Part shown: piece after piece, positions 27,127 through 35,959 of the stretch
Layout of the letters: the number at the start of each line of letters is the position of its first letter
Position numbering within the stretch: the first letter of the stretch is position 1
NCBI RefSeq assembly: GCF_902859935.1
Contig: NZ_CADIKI010000013.1
Location: 164,235-228,234 of the forward strand
Direction of reading: 5' to 3'
From: Paraburkholderia fynbosensis
Lineage (GTDB): Bacteria; Pseudomonadota; Gammaproteobacteria; Burkholderiales; Burkholderiaceae
Length of the DNA stretch: 64,000 nucleotides
Position numbers and translations under genes: made by a program
Notes under the pieces: model-generated
Told to the model about the DNA's origin: nothing
The model's input: the letters and a program-made list of their open reading frames with translations, nothing else
Database searches by the model: none

Positions 27127-27195
27127 GATGCTCTCCTTGAATCCTGTCGCGTTTGAATCGTTAAACCGTTGAGTCGTTGACGGCGTCGTTGCGCT

Positions 27196-27699
27196 TTACG
27201 CCAGTTGCGCGGCCACGTGGGCGCCCTTCGCACCGCTTTCGACGAGAACCTTCACCAGACACACCAGCGCAAGCACACCGGCGCTCGGATGACGCAGGCA
27301 GCCATGCACCTGTTCGCTGCGGCTTTCACCGAGCAGGCACCATGCGCAGAAGTGTTCGCAGTTGTTGGTCAGCAGGCGGTAGCGGTTTTCGCCGAGACGG
27401 GAGCGCGCGCGGCGCACGGCTTCGTCGCCGACGTAGCGGGCGCTCGGGGTCGACCGGATCGACAGCGGCTGGCCGGCGGCGAAGCGCGCGAGTTCCACTT
27501 CCTCGACCGGGCCGCGATGCGCGGAACTCGCGAAGCCCGCGTAGTGGACCACGCGGCCATTGCCCACATAGATGCCGTGGTGTTCGTAGCCGCGCCGTTG
27601 CGTGACGAGATGCGCGCCGATCGGCAGATCGATGGTGGACGTTGCAGGCTGGCGCGCTTCGTCGCCCGTACTGCTCGTTTGAAGAAGAGGGGTGTTCAT
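27196..27699 (-). CDS. LRAT/papain-like (NlpC/P60 superfamily) domain protein
   Basis: A 167-residue protein with the LRAT layout: the catalytic His in YEHHGIYVGNGRVVHYAG and the catalytic Cys in LLTNNCEHFCAWC (the NCEHF box). LRAT-fold enzymes are acyltransferases, amidases or peptidases with a permuted papain core. A hydrophobic C-terminal segment (AGVLALVCLVKVLV) could anchor it. ATG 27699 has a GAGG ribosome site. A sigma-54 element lies 43 bases upstream, the same promoter class as the peptide genes, so it probably belongs to the peptide system. Role there is unknown. Confidence 0.8.
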   Translation of the reverse strand: MNTPLLQTSSTGDEARQPATSTIDLPIGAHLVTQRRGYEHHGIYVGNGRVVHYAGFASSAHRGPVEEVELARFAAGQPLSIRSTPSARYVGDEAVRRARSRLGENRYRLLTNNCEHFCAWCLLGESRSEQVHGCLRHPSAGVLALVCLVKVLVESGAKGAHVAAQLA

Positions 27700-27741
27700 G
27701 GCTGGCCTCGGTTCGATTTCCAACACTGTTGCGAGGTCTTT

Positions 27742-27757
27742 TGCATCATCCGGGCCA
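27742..27757 (-). promoter_or_regulatory. Sigma-54 promoter for the LRAT-like gene
   Basis: Reads TGGCCCG-GATG-ATGCA on the minus strand. GG and GC are at exact -24/-12 spacing and only two positions depart from TGGCACG-N4-TTGCA. The predicted start site is near 27731, about 30 bases before the ATG. Confidence 0.65.
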
Positions 27758-28096
27758 TGCGCGCGAAAGCCTTTATTTAAGGCACTTCCTAGTCTCGAGG
27801 TGGGATGCGGAACGGTCCGGGTGTCAGCCGCGAGCCGACAGAATTCGTCCCGATGTGTTGGTACGCGACGCTCAATGATGGCTGCCCGGCGTGCCGCTTT
27901 CCGCTGTAGTTCCATGCGTCGACGTGCGGCCGGAAGCAATCCGAATGTGTTGGGTCATACACCGCTGCGCGGGAGCGTTTGTTGGCTGCAGGCCGACCGA
28001 CCAGCGCCCCGCGCAACCCGGCGCTGCGCGAGCAAGTGCACGGAATCGCCGTGCAATCAACGCGTTACGACAAAGTCGTGGATGCGGTCCGCAAAG

Positions 28097-28112
28097 TGGC
28101 ATGGCACTTGCA
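28097..28112 (+). promoter_or_regulatory. Sigma-54 promoter for peptide gene 1
   Basis: TGGCATG-GCAC-TTGCA, an almost perfect -24/-12 element with invariant GG and GC at the right distance. The predicted start is near 28123, about 50 bases before ATG 28174. The stretch 27760-28090 between it and the divergent LRAT promoter presumably carries activator sites and shows no gene. Confidence 0.8.
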
Positions 28113-28173
28113 CCATCACGTCCAGATCCTTTTAAACCGCGCGCGCAACCGGCGCGGCAACCGGAGAAACGTC

Positions 28174-28461
28174 ATGGCTTGCATCACACTCAACGACCTC
28201 ACGCTGAACCTCGCGCTCGACCGTAAAGCGATGGCGGCGATTCGCGGCGGCGGTGGTGCGCCGTGGGTCTATGGCTGGATTCAGCCGTATGTGCGCAACA
28301 CGCCGAGCATGGGACCCGTCGTGAACCTGTACGAGGTGTCCAACAACTTCTATGCTAACCAGATGATCAACCAGTTTCAGTCGGTCGATGTCTACAACAC
28401 GGGGGCGAATTCGAACATCGCTGTCTCCCCCGACGCACGCAGCAGAAACGATACGGTGTAG
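28174..28461 (+). CDS. Double-glycine leader peptide 1
   Basis: A 95-residue precursor. The leader MACITLNDLTLNLALDRKAM... has Gly25-Gly26, in register with the four other peptides of the island. The L-D-x-x-A-M-x-x-I-x-G-G spacing matches the leader class cut by C39 peptidases. The predicted 69-residue mature part begins GGAPWVYGW, has no cysteine, and is rich in Asn, Val and Tyr, with a QMINQFQSVDVYN region. GGAGAAA precedes ATG 28174. It is controlled by the sigma-54 element at 28097 and is followed after five bases by the PP2C gene. Activity unknown. Confidence 0.85.
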   Translation: MACITLNDLTLNLALDRKAMAAIRGGGGAPWVYGWIQPYVRNTPSMGPVVNLYEVSNNFYANQMINQFQSVDVYNTGANSNIAVSPDARSRNDTV

Positions 28462-28466
28462 CCGTT

Positions 28467-29237
28467 GTGATTTGTGCGAGCCAATTTCGCTGGACGTCGT
28501 CCGCGCGTTCCGACGCCGGACGCGTCCGCGAGATCAACGAAGATGCCTGCCTCGACCAGCCCGAACCCGGCCGCTGGGCCGTCGCCGATGGCATGGGCGG
28601 GCACGCGGTCGGCGATCTCGCAAGCCGTCTCGTGATCGATGCGTTGAGCCGGCTCGCGGCGCCGCTCAGCATGAAATCGCTGATTGCCGACGCGCGCACG
28701 CGGCTGCAAACCGCCAATCGTCAACTGCGCGACGAAGCCGTGCGCCGCCAAGTGCAGCGCATCGGCAGCACCGTCGCCGTGCTGCTCGCTTGCGATCGCT
28801 TTTGCGGCTACCTGTGGGCGGGTGACAGTCGCATCTATCTGTATCGCGCAGGACAGTTGCGGCAACTCACGCGCGATCATAGTCAGGTGGAAGAACTCAA
28901 GTCACTCGGCGTAATCACCGACGAAGAGGCGCGGCATCATCCGGCGCAGCATATGATCACGCGCGCGGTGGGCGCGACGGACCTGCTCGAACTCGACGAC
29001 GATGCGATCGAAGTCGCCGACGGCGACGTCTTCCTGCTCTGCAGCGACGGCCTGAGCAACGAGTTGAGCGACGACGAAATCATCTCGGTGCTGACCTCGG
29101 CGCAACGTGAGAACGCGTCCGAGCAACTGGTCGAATTGGCGCTCGCGCGCGGCGGACGTGACAATATCACCGCGGTGGTCGTGCAGGCGGAAGATCCGAA
29201 TGCGTCCGACAAGACCTTGCTGAATCCGTCGCCCTGA
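28467..29237 (+). CDS. PP2C-type Ser/Thr protein phosphatase
   Basis: A 256-residue soluble phosphatase. The metal-binding and core motifs are complete: REINEDA, VADGMGGHAVGD, GSTVAVLL, WAGDSRIY, LLCSDGLSNELSDDE and GGRDNITAVVV. It starts at GTG 28467 directly behind peptide gene 1, so it is probably co-expressed from the sigma-54 promoter. It is the likely antagonist of the Ser/Thr kinase at 44618-46783, with the FHA protein as phospho-reader, comparable to PppA-PpkA-Fha of type VI systems. No type VI genes are present here. Confidence 0.92.
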   Translation: MICASQFRWTSSARSDAGRVREINEDACLDQPEPGRWAVADGMGGHAVGDLASRLVIDALSRLAAPLSMKSLIADARTRLQTANRQLRDEAVRRQVQRIGSTVAVLLACDRFCGYLWAGDSRIYLYRAGQLRQLTRDHSQVEELKSLGVITDEEARHHPAQHMITRAVGATDLLELDDDAIEVADGDVFLLCSDGLSNELSDDEIISVLTSAQRENASEQLVELALARGGRDNITAVVVQAEDPNASDKTLLNPSP

Positions 29238-29283
29238 AGTTACCGCTTTGACGCCGCCAATTCGACACCGCACTTGACCGGCA

Positions 29284-30648
29284 TCAAGTCTCGCCGTCTT
29301 CCTCGCCGCGCTCCCGCTCGTCCTCTGCGCCGTTCCCGCTGGCGGCCGGTGCATGGCGATTGCGGAAGTCCTTCGAATGCAGACCATGCTTCTTCAGCAG
29401 CATCTGCAAATGCGAGCGGTTCATGTCGATCCGCCGCGCGAGTTCCGCAACGGTGCCGCTCACCTCACGAAGGCCACGCTCGAGGAAGGCTTTCTCGGCG
29501 TCGTCGCTGGCGGCCCGTTTCGCGTCGCTCAGCGACATCAGACTGGCCACGCTGATCGGCTCCTGCCCGCTCGCGGGCGCGCCGGTCAACACAGCCGCCG
29601 CCCCCGGCGCCGTCGGCCGCATGTCCAGCGGCAGATGATCGACGTCCGCCATATCGCCCGCGAGACACGACACGCGATACATCACGTTGCGCAACTCGCG
29701 AATATTCCCCGGATACCCGTAGTTCAGCAGAAAGTCGCGCAAGCGCGGCGTCAGTCTGACGGGCCTGCGTTTTAAGGTGCCGGCCGCTTCGTCGCCGAAC
29801 CACGCAATCAACAGCGGGATTTCATCGCGGCGCTCGCGCAACGGCGGCAGCGTGACGTGAATCACGCTGAGCCGGTAGAACAGATCCTCGCGGAATTTGC
29901 CCTCTTCGCTCAGTTGGCGGAGATTGCGATTGGTCGCCGCGACGATGCGCGTATCGACGGCAATGGTTTCGTCGGAACCCACGCGCTGAATCTCGTGCGC
30001 TTCCAGCACGCGCAGCAGTTTGACCTGGCCGGCGAGCGGCAACTCGCCGATCTCGTCGAGAAAGATCGTCCCGGTATGCGCGCTTTCGAATTTGCCCTTG
30101 CGATCATTCGACGCCCCGGTGAACGCGCCCTTGCGATGCCCGAACAATTCGGACTCCAGCAGGTTGTCCGGAATCGCGCCGCAGTTCACGGAGATGAACG
30201 GCTTGTCCGCGCGCGAGCCGTTCGCGTGAATCACCTTCGCCATCAGTTCCTTGCCGGTGCCGCTTTCGCCGTCGATCAGCACGGGCAAGTCGGTGGGCGC
30301 CGCTTTCTCCGCGATTTCTAGCGATTCCAGCAGACGCGCATTGTCACCGAACGTCCCTTCGAAAATGAAGCTGCGTTCGAGCAACGCCTTTCTGCGTGCG
30401 CCGCGCGATTGATCGACCGGCGTTTGCGGCTCGGCGGCCACCGCCGCCTGCACGAAGCGCTCCTTGTGCGAAAGCTGCATCACTTCGTCTCGCAACGAGG
30501 TGGCTTGCCTGAGCAGCTTGTCGATATCCGCGCGTTCGAGGCGCGACGACCAGCGCAACGTCGAGCGCAAAATCTCGATCCGCTCGATCAAACCCGCGTA
30601 GGAAATCGCGGGGCTGGCCTCTTCAATCTGGTCGAGTATTTTCATCAT
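29284..30648 (-). CDS. Sigma-54-dependent transcriptional activator
   Basis: About 454 residues. The N-terminal 95 residues are helical and match no sensor domain I know. Then comes an AAA+ domain with Walker A GESGTGKE, the sigma-54 contact loop GAFTGA, Walker B IFLDEIGEL and arginine-finger region, then a Fis-type helix-turn-helix (GTVAELARRIDMNRSHLQMLL). The ATG overlaps the ABC exporter stop (TGATG), so it is the last gene of the FHA-HlyD-parvulin-ABC unit. It is the obvious activator of the -24/-12 promoters before the peptide genes. No receiver domain, so control may be by a partner or phosphorylation. Confidence 0.92.
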   Translation of the reverse strand: MMKILDQIEEASPAISYAGLIERIEILRSTLRWSSRLERADIDKLLRQATSLRDEVMQLSHKERFVQAAVAAEPQTPVDQSRGARRKALLERSFIFEGTFGDNARLLESLEIAEKAAPTDLPVLIDGESGTGKELMAKVIHANGSRADKPFISVNCGAIPDNLLESELFGHRKGAFTGASNDRKGKFESAHTGTIFLDEIGELPLAGQVKLLRVLEAHEIQRVGSDETIAVDTRIVAATNRNLRQLSEEGKFREDLFYRLSVIHVTLPPLRERRDEIPLLIAWFGDEAAGTLKRRPVRLTPRLRDFLLNYGYPGNIRELRNVMYRVSCLAGDMADVDHLPLDMRPTAPGAAAVLTGAPASGQEPISVASLMSLSDAKRAASDDAEKAFLERGLREVSGTVAELARRIDMNRSHLQMLLKKHGLHSKDFRNRHAPAASGNGAEDERERGEEDGET

Positions 30649-33600
30649 CACGCGCTCAACTGTTTCTGGACCAGCTGGTAATACATTCCGCCACGCTGAA
30701 TCAGCTCATCGTGACGGCCCTGTTCGACAATCGCCCCTTCGTACAGCACGAGAATCTTGTCCGCGCGCATGATGGTGCTGAGCCGGTGCGCGATGATCAC
30801 CGCCGTGCGGCCCTTCAGAATGTCATGCATGTTGCCGAGGATATTGCTTTCCGACTGCGAATCAAGCGCCGAGGTCGCTTCGTCGAACACGAGCAGACGC
30901 GGGTCGTGATACAGCGCGCGTGCGATGCACAGCCGCTGGATCTGTCCGCCCGACAAACCGATCCCACGCTCGCCGACGATCTGTTCATAGCCGAGCGGCA
31001 TCTTGCTGATGAACGCATGCGCGTCGGCCATCTTCGCGACTTCCTCGATACGGCGCCGGTCGGGCGCATCGTCGCCGCTCGCGATGTTCTCCGCAATGGT
31101 GCCGGAGAACAGCAGATTGCTCTGCATCACATAGCCTATCTGCGCGCGGTAATAGGCTTTATCGACCACGCCGAGGTCGTAGCCGTCGATGCTCATCTTT
31201 CCTTCGGTCGGCGTGTAGAAGCCGACCAGCAACTTTGCGAGCGTGGTCTTGCCCGAGCCGCTGCGCCCGACTATCGCCACCAGTTCGCCGGGCTTGATGT
31301 CGAAGCTAATATTTTCGAGCACGTAGGCGGAGTCGTTGTCTGCGTAGCGGAAATAGACGCCGCTGAAACTGATCTCGCCCTGCAGTTCCGGCAGCATCAC
31401 GCGCGAGGGCAAATCCTGCGGCTTCTGTTCGGGCTCGATGTCGAGCACGTCGCCGAGCCGCTCCATCGCGACGCCCGCGTCGTTCAACATGCTCCATAAA
31501 CCGACGAGCCCCATCAGCGGGCCCATCACACTACCCATGAACGCATTGAATGCGATCAACTGACCGATCGTCATTTCGCGCGCCAGCACCAGATTCGCGC
31601 CGACCCAGAGAATCGCAATGGTCGTCGCGGCGTTCAGCAACTGACTGCCGAGTCCGACCAGAATGTTGAACGCGTGCGCGCGATACTGCACTTCGAGCGC
31701 CTTCGCGTACTTCTTCTCCCAGCGCAAACGCACCGGCCGCTCGATGCCCATGCCCTTGATGGTCTCCACGCCCGCGAGCGCTTCCATCAGAAACGACTTC
31801 GAATCGGTCGACGCGGTAAACACTTCGCGCGCGTAGCCCTTGATCTTCGGCGTGGCGATCGCGGTCAATGCCATGATCGGAATCACGAACGCGATCAACA
31901 CCAGCGTCATCTTCACGTTGTAGACGAACATGATCGTGAAGTAGATGAACACCATCAGCAGATTGAGCGTGGTGGTGACGGTGGATTCGGTGAGGAATGC
32001 CCGGATCGTCTGGTTCTCCTGAAAGCGCGCGAAGATGTCGCCGGTCTTGCGCTTCGCGAAGAACGAGAACGGCAGCGACATGGTGTGCTTGAAGAACTGC
32101 GACATCATCGCGAAGTCCATGTTGCGCACCATGAAGTTGGCGAGATACGCGCGGATCGTCGACATCAATTGCGAAAACACGTTCGCGATGATCAAACCGC
32201 CTATCAGCAGATGCAGCAGGCTGACGTTCTGATGCACGATTACGCCGTCGAGAATGTTCTGGATGATCAGCGGCGGAATCACGCCCAACACCTGAATCAC
32301 GAAGGTGGCAAGAAACAGATGGCCGAGTATCTTCTTGTACGGCTTCAGGTAGCCGACAAACCGTATCCACGGCGAACGCGCCGCCGACATCTGCACCAGG
32401 TGCGGGCCGCCGGTGAAAAGCAGACACGTGCCGCTCCAACCGCGCTCGAAATCCTCGACGGTTAATTTGCGGAAACCGAGCGCCGGGTCCGCGATCCACA
32501 CGTAATCCTTCGAGAGCCCGTACACCACGACGTAGTGATAGCCCTCCCAGTGGATGATGAACGGCAGATCGAAACCACGCAACGAATCGAACGTGCATTG
32601 CACGCCGCGCGCCGTGAAGCCGAGCGATTCGCCGGCGCGCGCGAGGCTGTCGAGTGTCGCGCCCTGGGTCGTGACGTTGGCGAGTTCGCGCAATTTGCCG
32701 AGCGTCATCGAGATGCCGTAATGGCGGCACACCATCGCGAGACACGCGGCGCCGCAGTCCATCTCCTCGGCCTGTTCGACCAGCGCGAAGCGTTTGATGA
32801 CTTTCTCGCCGAACTCGGGCTTGCTTTGCAAGTCGAGCATCAGCGGCAACTTGCGGCGCTGTTCGAGGCGCTTTTGCCGCTGTAATTCGCGGTCGCCGTA
32901 GCGGATGCGCTCGTCGAGCACGTCGCGCAGCTTAGGATTGCGTTCGAGGATGAAGTGAACCGTGCGCTCCGGAATCACCAGCAGCCGCGTATCGGTCGTC
33001 GCGACGACGGAGGCCATCTGCTCCTGGCGCATCAGACACGCTTTCTCGCCGAAAATCTCGCCTTCGCCGAGCGTCGCGAGCGTGTAGTCGTGACCCTCCT
33101 CGTGCCGCACGATGCGCACCTGGCCGTGCCGCACCACGTAGAGCCGCCGGTCGTCGCGACCCTCCTGCTTGAGAATCTCCTTGCCCGCGACGACCCGTTT
33201 CACGCCGACGCTGCGCACATACTCTTCCAGTTCCGCCTTGTTCAGCTTGCCGCGCAAATCGAACAACTGCGCGACGAAGCCGCCCGCCGAGCTGATCGCC
33301 ACATAGCTCGCGACGAACGCGAGTGCCGCCGGATTGCCGGCCATCACCGGTTCGATCGCGGCGCGCGGAATGAACAGCAACTCGGTTTTCGCCGACGACC
33401 GCACCGACGCTTCGTGCATGTAGGTGCGCAACATCGCGATGTCGGCGAAGATCTCGCCGGACTTGCGCACGCCCATGCTGGTTTCCTTGCCGTGCTCCTC
33501 GGTGAAAATGCGTACCGAACCCGAACGCACCACGTAGAGTCCGTCGGCCACCTCGCCCGAGGAGCAGACCGTTTCGCCAAACGAATAGAAGCGCGCTTGC

Positions 33601-33704
33601 GCGTAGTCGGCAAGACGCTCGATCTCATCACGTGAGAATGGCGAGAGAATTTCCACCGAGGCGAGAAACTCGGCGGCGGAAGGCACGGTCTGGGGTGCGT
33701 CCAT
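30648..33704 (-). CDS. Peptidase-containing ABC exporter with two cyclic-nucleotide-binding domains
   Basis: A 1018-residue protein. Residues about 15-135 and 145-265 form two cNMP-binding (CRP-like) domains. Residues about 305-440 form a C39 peptidase with Gln311, Cys317 (MDCGAAC), His390 (GYHYVVV) and Asp406 (IADPALG), so it should be active. Six TM segments (about 460-730) and an ABC ATPase follow, with GRSGSGKTT, LSGGQ, LLVFDEATSALD and IAHRLST. It should cleave after the Gly-Gly of the leader peptides and pump the product out. GGAGG stands ten bases before ATG 33704. The cNMP domains suggest ligand gating of export. Confidence 0.95.
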   Translation of the reverse strand: MDAPQTVPSAAEFLASVEILSPFSRDEIERLADYAQARFYSFGETVCSSGEVADGLYVVRSGSVRIFTEEHGKETSMGVRKSGEIFADIAMLRTYMHEASVRSSAKTELLFIPRAAIEPVMAGNPAALAFVASYVAISSAGGFVAQLFDLRGKLNKAELEEYVRSVGVKRVVAGKEILKQEGRDDRRLYVVRHGQVRIVRHEEGHDYTLATLGEGEIFGEKACLMRQEQMASVVATTDTRLLVIPERTVHFILERNPKLRDVLDERIRYGDRELQRQKRLEQRRKLPLMLDLQSKPEFGEKVIKRFALVEQAEEMDCGAACLAMVCRHYGISMTLGKLRELANVTTQGATLDSLARAGESLGFTARGVQCTFDSLRGFDLPFIIHWEGYHYVVVYGLSKDYVWIADPALGFRKLTVEDFERGWSGTCLLFTGGPHLVQMSAARSPWIRFVGYLKPYKKILGHLFLATFVIQVLGVIPPLIIQNILDGVIVHQNVSLLHLLIGGLIIANVFSQLMSTIRAYLANFMVRNMDFAMMSQFFKHTMSLPFSFFAKRKTGDIFARFQENQTIRAFLTESTVTTTLNLLMVFIYFTIMFVYNVKMTLVLIAFVIPIMALTAIATPKIKGYAREVFTASTDSKSFLMEALAGVETIKGMGIERPVRLRWEKKYAKALEVQYRAHAFNILVGLGSQLLNAATTIAILWVGANLVLAREMTIGQLIAFNAFMGSVMGPLMGLVGLWSMLNDAGVAMERLGDVLDIEPEQKPQDLPSRVMLPELQGEISFSGVYFRYADNDSAYVLENISFDIKPGELVAIVGRSGSGKTTLAKLLVGFYTPTEGKMSIDGYDLGVVDKAYYRAQIGYVMQSNLLFSGTIAENIASGDDAPDRRRIEEVAKMADAHAFISKMPLGYEQIVGERGIGLSGGQIQRLCIARALYHDPRLLVFDEATSALDSQSESNILGNMHDILKGRTAVIIAHRLSTIMRADKILVLYEGAIVEQGRHDELIQRGGMYYQLVQKQLSA

Positions 33705-33796
33705 GTACTACGGACCTCCGTTCGGCTGACTGCGTTGACTTGGCTTGAGTGGTGCGACTGCGCTACGGCGCGAATAAAGCAAAGCGCCCGGTTCAG

Positions 33797-34549
33797 TTAG
33801 CGCGCCTCGATCACATGCTCCTGGGCGCGCGCGATCAGCCAGCTTTCGCGCAGCAGCCGCCTGACTTCGGCGGCCACGTCCCCATCCAACGTCGCCGGAT
33901 ACTTGGCCGTCACCGCGAAAATCTCGAAGCACGAGCGATCCGCCGACGCAAACGGCCCCAGCAGATCGCCCACCGCGGCATTGAAAATCTTCGCTTCGAC
34001 GTCCGGCTTCAACGAGCCGCGCAGTACCTTGCCGATCACGCCGCCCGCCTCGCGCGTGTCGGCAATCGAATGTTCGCGCGCCATGTCGGCGAAACTGTCC
34101 GGATCGTCGTGCAGATACGAAATCATCTCCTTTGCCTTGCCCTCGCTGTCGAGCACGATATGGCTCACTTCGATCGCGTCGAACTTCGGCGAGTTGAGCG
34201 CGAAGTAGTCGCGGATCGCGGCTTCGTTGCCGACCTCGTCGAGCATCTTCTCCTGGTACAGCCCGTCGGTAATGAACGCTTCGAACTCGTCGAGACTCAC
34301 GTGCAGCACGTCGAGGTACTGGTTCATGTCGGTCGCGCGATGCAGGCCGCGCACACGGCGGAACTGATCGGCGCGCTGCTGGATCTCATCGGCGGTCACG
34401 GTAACGCCGTGCTTTTTCGCCGCGTGCACCGTGAGCTTGTCGCGCACGATCTGTTCGATCAGGCTTTCGAACTGGCCGGTCAGCTTCAGAAGACGAATGA
34501 ACTCGGACACGTCCACGACTTCATCATCGATACGCACTATCGCGGTCAT
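33797..34549 (-). CDS. Parvulin-type peptidyl-prolyl isomerase/chaperone, cytosolic
   Basis: A 250-residue SurA/PpiC-like protein: an N-terminal helical chaperone part (GQFESLIEQIVRDKL ... DGLYQEKML) and a parvulin domain (EVSHIVLDSEGKAKE ... DSFADMAREHSIADTREAGGVIGKV). There is no signal peptide, so it acts inside the cell, unlike SurA. It lies between hlyD and the exporter gene. Parvulins in this position occur in other C39-exporter clusters and probably keep the precursors export-competent. Confidence 0.85.
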   Translation of the reverse strand: MTAIVRIDDEVVDVSEFIRLLKLTGQFESLIEQIVRDKLTVHAAKKHGVTVTADEIQQRADQFRRVRGLHRATDMNQYLDVLHVSLDEFEAFITDGLYQEKMLDEVGNEAAIRDYFALNSPKFDAIEVSHIVLDSEGKAKEMISYLHDDPDSFADMAREHSIADTREAGGVIGKVLRGSLKPDVEAKIFNAAVGDLLGPFASADRSCFEIFAVTAKYPATLDGDVAAEVRRLLRESWLIARAQEHVIEAR

Positions 34550-34585
34550 TTCACTCGCTCCTTTGATTGGGAATATTCAGCATGC

Positions 34586-35959
34586 TCAGCCCGCCACCTG
34601 CCTGAACGGATCCAGACCCAGATCGATCAGGCGCCGCTCGCGCACCACGATCTCGGCGCTTGCCGTCATGCCGTAGCGCAACGGGTAACGGGTGTCGGCG
34701 ATCTGGTAGTAGTTCTTGTCGAGCGTCACGCGGCCCTCGTAGACCGGCTGCTTGTCCTGCGCCGACGGTTTGGTGGCGGGCGAAATATAGGCAAGCGTGC
34801 CGCTGATCAGCCCATAACGCTGATACGGAAACGCGTTGAATTTCAGCTTCACCGGCAAGCCTTCATGCAGAAAAGCGCGGTCATGTTCGGCGATTTCGAT
34901 CTTCAGCACGGGCCGTGCGTCTTTCGGCGCGATGCCGCCGAGCGGCGCGTTCGCCTGGATCTTGTCGCCGCGCTGCGTCGATGTCACATCGGTAATGACG
35001 CCCGAGACCGGCGCGAGAATCAGCAGGAAGTTGTCCTTGTCGATGTTCTCGAAGCGGATTCGCGCGGCGGCCTCGGACACGAGGCGGGCGCTCTGCAATT
35101 GCAGACGCACCTTGTCTTCCGCATCGGTGATATCACGCACCGCCGAATCGTATTGGAGTTGCAGGTCGGCGGTCTGCTGGCCGCTGGTTTCGAGTTGTGC
35201 ATTCGCCTGCGTGTATTCATGACTCAGGCGAAAGTCCAGTTCGGCGAGTTTCGATTGCGCGACACGGTAGGCGTTGTCCGCTTCCAGCGCGGCGGTGCGT
35301 TTCTGCTCGACTTGCAATTCGGCGATGCCGCCGCCCCCCGGCTGCGCGAAGAGCTTCGAATAGCGGTCCAGTTCCTGACGCGCCGCCTCGCGCGTGCGGC
35401 GGGCGTTGTCGAGAATGCTGCGCGCTTCGTCGAGTTCCGCCTTCTGCCCTTCGGCAAGCTTGGTGGTGCCCTCCGACACCCGATTTTCGTGCAGACGGGA
35501 TTCCACTTCCATTTGAGCCTTCAGCGCCGCGGCTTTACGCTCCATCAGCGCCTTCTTCTGCGGAAACTGTTTCGAGTCGCGCTCCGCGTCTTCGAGTTTG
35601 AGTTGCGCTTGCAGCGCGTTGCTCGCCGCTTCGATCGCGCCGCGCGCGTTCAGCCGCGCCAGCACGTCGCCTTTCGACACCGGCTGTCCCTCGGCGATGT
35701 ACAGGTCGGCCAGTTCGCCGTCGATCGGCGCATAGATGCGGCGCACTTCCGATTCGGGCGACAAGGTTCCCTGCGCGGTGACGATCACATCCGCCCGGCC
35801 GACGAACGACCACAGCAGCCCGGCCACCACCAGCGCGACCATTGCCCAGATCAGCGCACGCGCGATCCGCACCGGCTCGGCAGTCAGAATCGCGATGCCT
35901 TCGACACTGTGGTCCTCCAGCGCCTCGGACAACGGCTTAGGGTGATTGTCGCGCTTCAC
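34586..35959 (-). CDS. HlyD-family membrane fusion protein
   Basis: A 457-residue periplasmic adaptor of type I secretion. It has a cytoplasmic N-terminus, one TM (about residues 33-52), a biotinyl-lipoyl half-motif (YAPIDGELADLYIAEGQPV), a long coiled coil (about 100-290), the second lipoyl half (LAPVSGVITDV) and a beta-barrel with YGMTASAEIVVRER. It bridges the C39 ABC exporter to the outer membrane factor. The start overlaps the FHA gene by 23 bases, so the two are translationally coupled. Confidence 0.92.
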   Translation of the reverse strand: MKRDNHPKPLSEALEDHSVEGIAILTAEPVRIARALIWAMVALVVAGLLWSFVGRADVIVTAQGTLSPESEVRRIYAPIDGELADLYIAEGQPVSKGDVLARLNARGAIEAASNALQAQLKLEDAERDSKQFPQKKALMERKAAALKAQMEVESRLHENRVSEGTTKLAEGQKAELDEARSILDNARRTREAARQELDRYSKLFAQPGGGGIAELQVEQKRTAALEADNAYRVAQSKLAELDFRLSHEYTQANAQLETSGQQTADLQLQYDSAVRDITDAEDKVRLQLQSARLVSEAAARIRFENIDKDNFLLILAPVSGVITDVTSTQRGDKIQANAPLGGIAPKDARPVLKIEIAEHDRAFLHEGLPVKLKFNAFPYQRYGLISGTLAYISPATKPSAQDKQPVYEGRVTLDKNYYQIADTRYPLRYGMTASAEIVVRERRLIDLGLDPFRQVAG

